Of a stretch of DNA of 64,000 bases, positions 58,771 through 64,000 are shown one piece after another; the stretch's first letter is position 1; each line of letters begins with the position of its first letter. Below the pieces are notes generated by a model. That model saw nothing but the letters and a program-made list of their open reading frames with translations. It did no database searches and was not told the origin of the DNA. Source of the DNA: Facklamia languida CCUG 37842 (GTDB taxonomy: Bacteria > Bacillota > Bacilli > Lactobacillales > Aerococcaceae); NCBI RefSeq assembly GCF_000245795.1, contig NZ_JH601133.1, forward strand, positions 303,066 to 367,065, given 5' to 3'. A program made the position numbers and the translations under genes.

Positions 58771-61119
58771 CTACCCCCTTAAACGCAGATTTTTAATTGA
58801 TTGTGCTCCAATCAAAGTGGCTACCAATAAAACGATCACGATCAACAAGATGGCAACAAGATCCCCTATCGCTGGCGATGTTGTGATTTGCTTAATCCCC
58901 AGATTCAACAGGGAAAGAAAGGCTGTCATAATAGTAGAAGCAAAGAAAGTTACTACGATAAGAGCCATCACGAGCCCTTTAGACCCAGCCGTAAGAACCG
59001 CCAGCATCTCTTCCTTTCGAATTGCTTGGTTGGAAATCCCCAGATGCTGTTTACATATAAAGCCTTCTTTGTCCTTAATCACTCGCAATTTTTCAAATAA
59101 AATCACAAGTACTAACAAAATGGCCAAAGCAATGATGCCGACTAATAGAGCCGCTTGCCTTATTTGACCAGTGACTGGTCCAAAAATTTGGCCCACTAAT
59201 TCATCCCGTTGATAAATTTTATAGCGATGGTTTAAAATCGCTGAATCCTGCAAGTCATGTTCGATTGATTGCAGTTCTTGATCCGAGAAATCATCTAGAT
59301 TAATGATCAATTTCTGCAAGTCGTCTCCCACAAAGTTAGCATTCGTTTTACCTGTTTTACCCCCACTGGTGATATCTTGATAGATCCCAACAAGCTCAAA
59401 TGCTTCAGGCTGATTTTGATGCATCACTTGAATACTATCACCTACTTTAAGATTCAGATCTTGAGCGATTAGATAGGATAGAGCCAGTTCTTTTTGGTTA
59501 TTGGCTGGAGCCCTTCCGCTTAGATAATCTAAATTCTGGCCTAGATCTTGACCAACTTCAATGTGAGTTGAAATGACTTGGTCTGAGTTCCTATCGGCCA
59601 TTGTTATCTTTTGACGGTAAACCTTACTTTTGATCATTTTTACCTGATCAACATGATCTAGGAGAACCTTGCTTAATTCTTCTTCAACCGCTTCTTGATC
59701 TTTATCTGGTAAGACCTCCACAAAGGCGGGATAATCTTCGCGTCCCATATAATTTAAGAAACCATCCCCAGCAAAGAGTGTCGTCAAGCGATAAGGAAAG
59801 ATCAAGGCGAGTGTGGTTGCGAGGGTCAACCAGGTAATCATGGCATAACCTTTCCTTGATTGGTTAAATCCCAAGGCCAGACCTAGTGGTAATTTACTGA
59901 TTCGTTTAGGTCGTTTAACTTTGGCATTATTGGCAAAACTCTTATTGGCTACTAATAAATCAATCACAGTAAATTGACGAATTTTACTTAAGGTTGTACG
60001 TATAAAGACAATGATCAATAGGTACATAAGAAGAGCAATCACAGCTCCAAGCATCATCCCCCAAACTCCGAGATTAGAGCGACCAAAAATCCGCTCAATC
60101 CGCCCCGTAAGTAAATGGGTAAAGCCAAGTGCAAAAATCGATCCAAGTCCAATTCCGAGGACGGTTAGCCATCTAAATTTGGTTAAATATAAGTCACGTA
60201 TCCCTCGATAGGGAACCCCAATCGCCTTCAGATTACCAATCACTAAGCGGTCTTCTTCAATTTCCATTAAGATAATATAACGTAAGGAGATGTAGGAAAT
60301 GACTAAGAAAATAAAGCCAGTGATCAAGATAATAAAGGCATTCAAGATATCAGAGAAAGCACTAATGGTAAGGATCATGGCATAAGTAACCGCCTGGCCA
60401 TTGATAGGAAGTCCCGCTTGCTCATAAGCCACTTGATAGCGATTGGCTAAACCCGGGTCAAAGAATGTGGCTTCAATCATATATTCCGTCTCAACTTGCT
60501 GGTCGAGCAGGGTTTGGTGATCTCGATCATTTAAGAGAAAGCGAACAGACCCTGCCATACTTGTGTTCATCTGTGCATCGTACATGATTGCTGCCACTTG
60601 ATAATCCTGAGTGAACCTTCCTGTATGATAACGAATGGTATCCCCTATCTTAATATCATACTCTTCCAACAAAAGACGGGGTAAAGCGATTTGCCCAGGT
60701 TGTAAGTGGATCTTTTCTTTGTCCTGGTTCAGTAAAAAATCAAAATGATCCGCTTGTTTAACCATGGAGATATCTAATTTAAAATTCTCCAGACTCAAGG
60801 GAGCTTGCGTTGAATCCTGACTGATCACTAGAAATTCACTGCCAGAAGCATTGATCATTTGAATGGTCTGAGCATCCTTCAAACCATCAAACGATTGATT
60901 AAAGATATCGATTGCCTGTTGATCAATTTCGCCTTTATGAAGCTGGAGAAAATGTGGCGGATCCGCTTGAACATACAAGGCGTTTATCGATTGGAATAAG
61001 TTTAAGCAAGTTAAACCTACCGACTGCATGACTGACACTGAAAGAGCTATAAATAGGATAATAATCAAGTGATTTTTCCAATTTTTCTTTAAATTAGCAT
61101 ACCGCAAATGTTTATTCAT
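58771..61119 (-). CDS. FtsX-like ABC transporter permease
   Basis: The 782-residue protein has an N-terminal helix (about 14-36), a large extracytoplasmic domain, three helices about 255-365, one near 420, a second external domain and three C-terminal helices from about 655. That is the ten-helix, two-FtsX-domain form seen in exporters such as YxdM and BceB relatives. The start overlaps the MFS gene by 8 bases. Substrate unknown; antimicrobial peptides or lipids are typical. Confidence 0.88.
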   Translation of the reverse strand: MNKHLRYANLKKNWKNHLIIILFIALSVSVMQSVGLTCLNLFQSINALYVQADPPHFLQLHKGEIDQQAIDIFNQSFDGLKDAQTIQMINASGSEFLVISQDSTQAPLSLENFKLDISMVKQADHFDFLLNQDKEKIHLQPGQIALPRLLLEEYDIKIGDTIRYHTGRFTQDYQVAAIMYDAQMNTSMAGSVRFLLNDRDHQTLLDQQVETEYMIEATFFDPGLANRYQVAYEQAGLPINGQAVTYAMILTISAFSDILNAFIILITGFIFLVISYISLRYIILMEIEEDRLVIGNLKAIGVPYRGIRDLYLTKFRWLTVLGIGLGSIFALGFTHLLTGRIERIFGRSNLGVWGMMLGAVIALLMYLLIIVFIRTTLSKIRQFTVIDLLVANKSFANNAKVKRPKRISKLPLGLALGFNQSRKGYAMITWLTLATTLALIFPYRLTTLFAGDGFLNYMGREDYPAFVEVLPDKDQEAVEEELSKVLLDHVDQVKMIKSKVYRQKITMADRNSDQVISTHIEVGQDLGQNLDYLSGRAPANNQKELALSYLIAQDLNLKVGDSIQVMHQNQPEAFELVGIYQDITSGGKTGKTNANFVGDDLQKLIINLDDFSDQELQSIEHDLQDSAILNHRYKIYQRDELVGQIFGPVTGQIRQAALLVGIIALAILLVLVILFEKLRVIKDKEGFICKQHLGISNQAIRKEEMLAVLTAGSKGLVMALIVVTFFASTIMTAFLSLLNLGIKQITTSPAIGDLVAILLIVIVLLVATLIGAQSIKNLRLRG

Positions 61120-62419
61120 GCGGGCTCAGCTCCATTTCTTTGATCTTTTTATTCTTCAAAGTCCCAACAAAGACAAGTGTAAACAAGAAGCCAACGATCA
61201 TGAGCAATAAACCAATCCCCCTACCAGGTCCCAGACCGAAAACTTTTAATGGGCTGACCGCTAAGGGGCCATCTACCGCCATCAAGGGTTCAAAGACTTG
61301 ATCAGCTAAGGGACCAGCGACTAGAAAGGCCACTGCAATCCCAATCTGGGTAAGAAATCCAATCATCCCCCATGCACGCCCTTGTCGTTGATTAGGAATC
61401 GCTTGCCGTACTAGAGCATCCGCACTGGCATTGAGAAAAGGCAGACTGGCAAAAAACAAGAAAAGGCAGGCTACGATCAAGACTAGAGACCGGCTAGCGC
61501 CTAATAACATAATAAAGATGCCAGCAACCATTCCAGCAATTCCTAAAGCCTGACCCAAACGAATGCGTATACCACGTACGCCAATATAAGCACTGCCAAG
61601 AAGTAAGCCAAAAGCAGCCAAGGACTCTACCCAACCCAAGGTCTGAGCATCAGCAATAGCCAAAATCATTGGCCGAATCAGGACTTGAATAAAGGCCATC
61701 AAGAAGCAGGCTAAGAACATTAAGAAAATTAATTGATGAACACCTGTTTGTTGACGGACGATTTGAAAGCCTTCGCACATATCCTCGATGAGGCTATTTC
61801 TTGTTTTCTGCTCATCTGGAATTTCTACTTGGTCCTTAGTTTGATTCATTAAAGTTATCCGAATCATCAATATAATGATCGTCGTTATGAAGACTGTACA
61901 AATATCAATGATTAGAATGAAGGAAAGATTGAATTGAGTCAAAATTAGTCCTGCCAAAGCAGGCGATATTAAGAATTTTGAGCTTGCAGCTAATTGAACG
62001 AGACCACTCGCTTGGTCATAATATTCTGGCTTAATAAGATCAGTAACGGTCGCTTTATAGGCTGGCTCTAGAATACCAAGAAAGATTGAACTGATACCGA
62101 TAGCTACATATATTGCCACCAAAGGTTGACCTTGCCCACTAGGTTGATTCAATATCCATAAAATATAAGCTAGACAACCACCAGACAGGAGATCTCCTGC
62201 AATCATCAATAAGCGCCGATCATAGCGATCGGCTAAAAGACCGCCAAGTGGACTAATAAGCACCGCAGGTATAAAAGCTAATAAGGAAAGTATTGATAAG
62301 TCAGAAACCTTGCCACTCACTTGAAAGACATATAAAGAAAGAGCAAAAGCTGTCATCCCACTCCCGATCGTCGAGAGCAATTCGCCAAACCATAGTAAAA
62401 GAAATTTCTTCATCATCAT
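61112..62419 (-). CDS. MFS efflux transporter (MFS_3/MefA-like)
   Basis: The 435-residue protein has twelve membrane helices. The loop GGLLADRYDRRLLMIAGDLL between helices 2 and 3 is the MFS motif A. The N-terminus LLWFGELLSTIGSGMTAFAL resembles macrolide-type (Mef) pumps. A long loop near 195-215 links the two halves. It overlaps the TetR gene by 4 bases and the ABC permease by 8, so the four genes are one operon. Confidence 0.88.
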   Translation of the reverse strand: MMMKKFLLLWFGELLSTIGSGMTAFALSLYVFQVSGKVSDLSILSLLAFIPAVLISPLGGLLADRYDRRLLMIAGDLLSGGCLAYILWILNQPSGQGQPLVAIYVAIGISSIFLGILEPAYKATVTDLIKPEYYDQASGLVQLAASSKFLISPALAGLILTQFNLSFILIIDICTVFITTIIILMIRITLMNQTKDQVEIPDEQKTRNSLIEDMCEGFQIVRQQTGVHQLIFLMFLACFLMAFIQVLIRPMILAIADAQTLGWVESLAAFGLLLGSAYIGVRGIRIRLGQALGIAGMVAGIFIMLLGASRSLVLIVACLFLFFASLPFLNASADALVRQAIPNQRQGRAWGMIGFLTQIGIAVAFLVAGPLADQVFEPLMAVDGPLAVSPLKVFGLGPGRGIGLLLMIVGFLFTLVFVGTLKNKKIKEMELSPHE

Positions 62420-63051
62420 TCCTCCGCTTGTTCCATGGCTACCATTAGTTCATGTTCATCAATTTCTAGCATTTTGCTTAAATATAAAATCAGTGCTTGG
62501 TAGATACCCTGCTTTTCCTCGTTAGTAAATTCGATCATTCCTTCATCTAAGAGATACATCGAAGTGGTCAACAAAATATAGACGGACTCTTTCGGATAGC
62601 GGCAGGCAAATCGATGGGCCTGGTTTCCTTCTTCAATGATCTGACTAAAATACGGCACAACTTCTTGCAAAAGAACGTTCATGGTCTTTTGATGAAGCAG
62701 AGCATTTTCCTTCTTATGCAGATGATCAATGAGTAAGTCATGATCTTGCACATTCATTGCCTTGAAGGCAAGAAGGAGTTTGGTCAAAGGGGGTAAATTT
62801 GATGTTGTGACTTGTGCGACTTGTTCGATAATCTCTCCATTCACCTGGTCAACCACAGCGTCTAAGAGCTCTTCCTTTGATTTAAAATAGTGGTAGAAGG
62901 TGCCCTTAGCAATCCCTAAATTCTTAATTAGAGAATTGATACTCGTTGCCTCATAGCCCAAAGTGATAAACTGCTTTCTAGCTTGTTTAATAATTTCATT
63001 CTGGCGCGCTTCATAAGCCTTTCGTTCGCGTTTCTTGGCTGCCATTGTCAC
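62416..63051 (-). CDS. TetR-family transcriptional regulator
   Basis: The 211-residue protein has an N-terminal helix-turn-helix (TSINSLIKNLGIAKGTFYHY, then FKSKEELLDAVV). The ligand domain is unlike known ones. It is the first gene of the TetR-MFS-ABC operon. It likely represses its own promoter through the palindrome at 63091. The frame starts with GTG at 63051; an ATG two codons later is possible. Confidence 0.9.
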   Translation of the reverse strand: MTMAAKKRERKAYEARQNEIIKQARKQFITLGYEATSINSLIKNLGIAKGTFYHYFKSKEELLDAVVDQVNGEIIEQVAQVTTSNLPPLTKLLLAFKAMNVQDHDLLIDHLHKKENALLHQKTMNVLLQEVVPYFSQIIEEGNQAHRFACRYPKESVYILLTTSMYLLDEGMIEFTNEEKQGIYQALILYLSKMLEIDEHELMVAMEQAEE

Positions 63052-63090
63052 AAGACTTTCCTTCTTTCGTCATTAATTATAAAAACTACC

Positions 63091-63101
63091 GACCAGTGGT
63101 C
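63091..63101. promoter_or_regulatory. Putative TetR operator
   Basis: GACCAGTGGTC is an 11-bp palindrome eight bases downstream of the -10 box of the TetR operon. ACCGACCAGTGGTC-like sites are common for TetR regulators of efflux operons. Confidence 0.7.
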
Positions 63102-63108
63102 TATTTTT

Positions 63109-63138
63109 ATTTTACTGCTCATACAAAAGTAGTGTCAA
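63109..63138 (-). promoter_or_regulatory. Promoter of the TetR-MFS-ABC operon
   Basis: Minus strand TTGACA (63133-63138), 18 bases, TAAAAT (63109-63114). The 308-bp gap 63052-63359 otherwise holds the operator and the promoter of the surface protein. Confidence 0.8.
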
Positions 63139-63258
63139 GCAAATTTTAAACATGGTAAAAATATATAGAAGAAGTTATCATTAAAGACTATCATCATCCA
63201 AATTTAAGTTTAATCATGGACAGTTAGCTATCTATTAATTTTATATGTACTCTAAACA

Positions 63259-63287
63259 TTGAAATAATAAGAAAAACGAGATATAAT
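63259..63287 (+). promoter_or_regulatory. Promoter of the YSIRK surface protein gene
   Basis: TTGAAA (63259-63264), 17 bases, TATAAT (63282-63287), about 70 bases before the ATG; GGAGG stands just ahead of the start. Confidence 0.8.
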
Positions 63288-63359
63288 CAAATTAATCACG
63301 ATCTATTTATGTGAGATAAACACATCCCAATGATTCGCTCAAAATTGTAGGAGGTACTT

Positions 63360-64000
63360 ATGGAAAAAAATACGCGTTTCTCTATACGTAAGTTAGGCAT
63401 AGGTGTAGCTTCGGTCGCGGTTGCATCCTTCTTTGCTTGTGGCACTGCGAGCGCTCATAACTTAGAAGCGCTCACATCAAGCAAGGCAAACCCAGAAATG
63501 CCTTTCGCTCACGTTCCAGTAAAAATTGAATTTACACAGGCTGAATCGCCATGGTTACCAACAAATGCACCAGAAAATACAAATGATGCGATTGAATATA
63601 CTGATGCAGAAAAACCTTTTGCTGGTAGAGAACTACCAACTGCCCCAGTAAAAGCTAATTTTGATAATCCGGAAGCGCCTTTCGCTCCAGCTAAGGCTGA
63701 AGTTGAATTCACTCCAGCTGAAAGACCGTTTGCTGGTAGAGAACTTCCTACTCCACCACTAGATGCTAATTACAATGATCCCAAGGCACCTTTTGCGCCA
63801 GCTGACCAAGACCAAGATGACTCTCAGTCAATTCCTTGGACTGATTTAACACCTGCAGAACGCATTGAAGATAATTTAGGGCTTGATCAAGAGCAAGAAA
63901 ATCCGAAAGACCCAGAAAAGAAATCCATTCCTTGGACAGAATTAGTTCCTGCAGAACGCATTGAAGATAATTCGGATTCTGATCAAGAGCAAGAAAATCC
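63360..64000 (+). CDS. YSIRK-signal repeat-rich surface protein, 5' part
   Basis: The frame is open to the window end; 213 codons are visible. The N-terminus RFSIRKLGIGVASVAVASFF is a YSIRK-G/S signal, which directs secretion at the division septum and usually goes with an LPXTG wall anchor at the other end. The mature part is rich in Pro, Ala and Glu. It holds two units with PFAGRELPT...APFAPA, then two with SIPWT-L-PAERIEDN. GTAGGAGGT precedes the ATG at 63360. An adhesin or wall-spanning stalk is likely; the binding domain, if any, is outside. Confidence 0.88.
   Translation, partial: MEKNTRFSIRKLGIGVASVAVASFFACGTASAHNLEALTSSKANPEMPFAHVPVKIEFTQAESPWLPTNAPENTNDAIEYTDAEKPFAGRELPTAPVKANFDNPEAPFAPAKAEVEFTPAERPFAGRELPTPPLDANYNDPKAPFAPADQDQDDSQSIPWTDLTPAERIEDNLGLDQEQENPKDPEKKSIPWTELVPAERIEDNSDSDQEQEN
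63594..63815 (+). repeat. Two tandem 37-codon repeats in the surface protein
   Basis: Units begin at 63594 (EYTDAEKPFAGRELPTAPVK) and 63705 (EFTPAERPFAGRELPTPPLD), a 111-base period, each ending APFAPA. Amino acids are more alike than the bases. Confidence 0.85.
63828..64000 (+). repeat. Tandem 32-codon repeats in the surface protein, continuing out of the window
   Basis: Units begin at 63828 (SIPWTDLTPAERIEDN) and 63924 (SIPWTELVPAERIEDN), a 96-base period, with DQEQENP linkers. Confidence 0.85.

Noticed and set aside
63594..64000. CRISPR-like periodic repeats
   Set aside because: The repeats are coding, adjacent, without spacers, and differ in bases; they are protein repeats. No CRISPR array was seen anywhere in the window.

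Overview
The window looks like a low-to-mid GC Gram-positive chromosome of the order Lactobacillales, most likely family Aerococcaceae (Aerococcus, Facklamia or Globicatella type). The reasons are strong AGGAGG ribosome sites, class II GalT, a MutY without its iron-sulfur cysteines, a glmS ribozyme, a YSIRK-type surface protein and a pMV158-family plasmid insertion. The genus is inferred, not proven.

Layout. 1-1.7 kb: end of a galactose ABC importer (mglA, mglC). 1.9-7.3 kb: on the other strand, the Leloir operon galM-galK-galT-galE preceded by a TalC-type transaldolase. 7.4-15.4 kb: YitT membrane protein, glmS with its ribozyme leader, a type I pullulanase, a DUF402 phosphatase, a clusterless mutY and recX. 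15.5-21.4 kb: a two-subunit ThrE-type serine/threonine exporter, DUF1858 and DUF438 proteins, a DUF697 membrane protein and a fused L-serine dehydratase. 21.5-30.2 kb: PsiE-like protein, nnrD operon, a decayed divergent LysR / MetE-like pair, DegV, DUF1836, exoA and a MATE pump.

30.5-33.1 kb is an AT-rich island. A complete 1,867-bp rolling-circle plasmid of the pMV158 type is integrated between two copies of the 9-bp sequence ATTTGTTCA. Its rep gene is split and permuted across the two ends. copG, the double-strand origin, an antisense copy-control RNA, a probable single-strand origin and an acetyltransferase lie between. The plasmid interrupted an older locus encoding an unrecognised protein and a small Sm-like protein.

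33.2-48.5 kb: PbuG-type purine permease, gloB, ogt, a ClC channel, hemW, a membrane-anchored barnase with barstar, a ZinT/His-triad zinc protein with a Zur-like operator, a lipid kinase, a second MATE pump, relQ, a TatD-type hydrolase and TcdA. 48.7-57.8 kb: a two-component system, an AAC(6')-like acetyltransferase, a secreted HELGH metallopeptidase, a broken metQ, tRNA-Pro(GGG), a nitrilase-type hydrolase and a frameshifted bacteriocin-like gene with a coupled small membrane protein. 58-64 kb: a TetR-controlled MFS plus ABC export operon, and the start of a repeat-rich YSIRK surface protein that runs off the window.

Themes. Galactose is imported and fed into glycolysis by the mgl and gal genes together. 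Methionine-related genes (MetE-like, its LysR neighbour, metQ) are all broken. Several single-base indels fall at short homopolymers, so raw-read checks matter.
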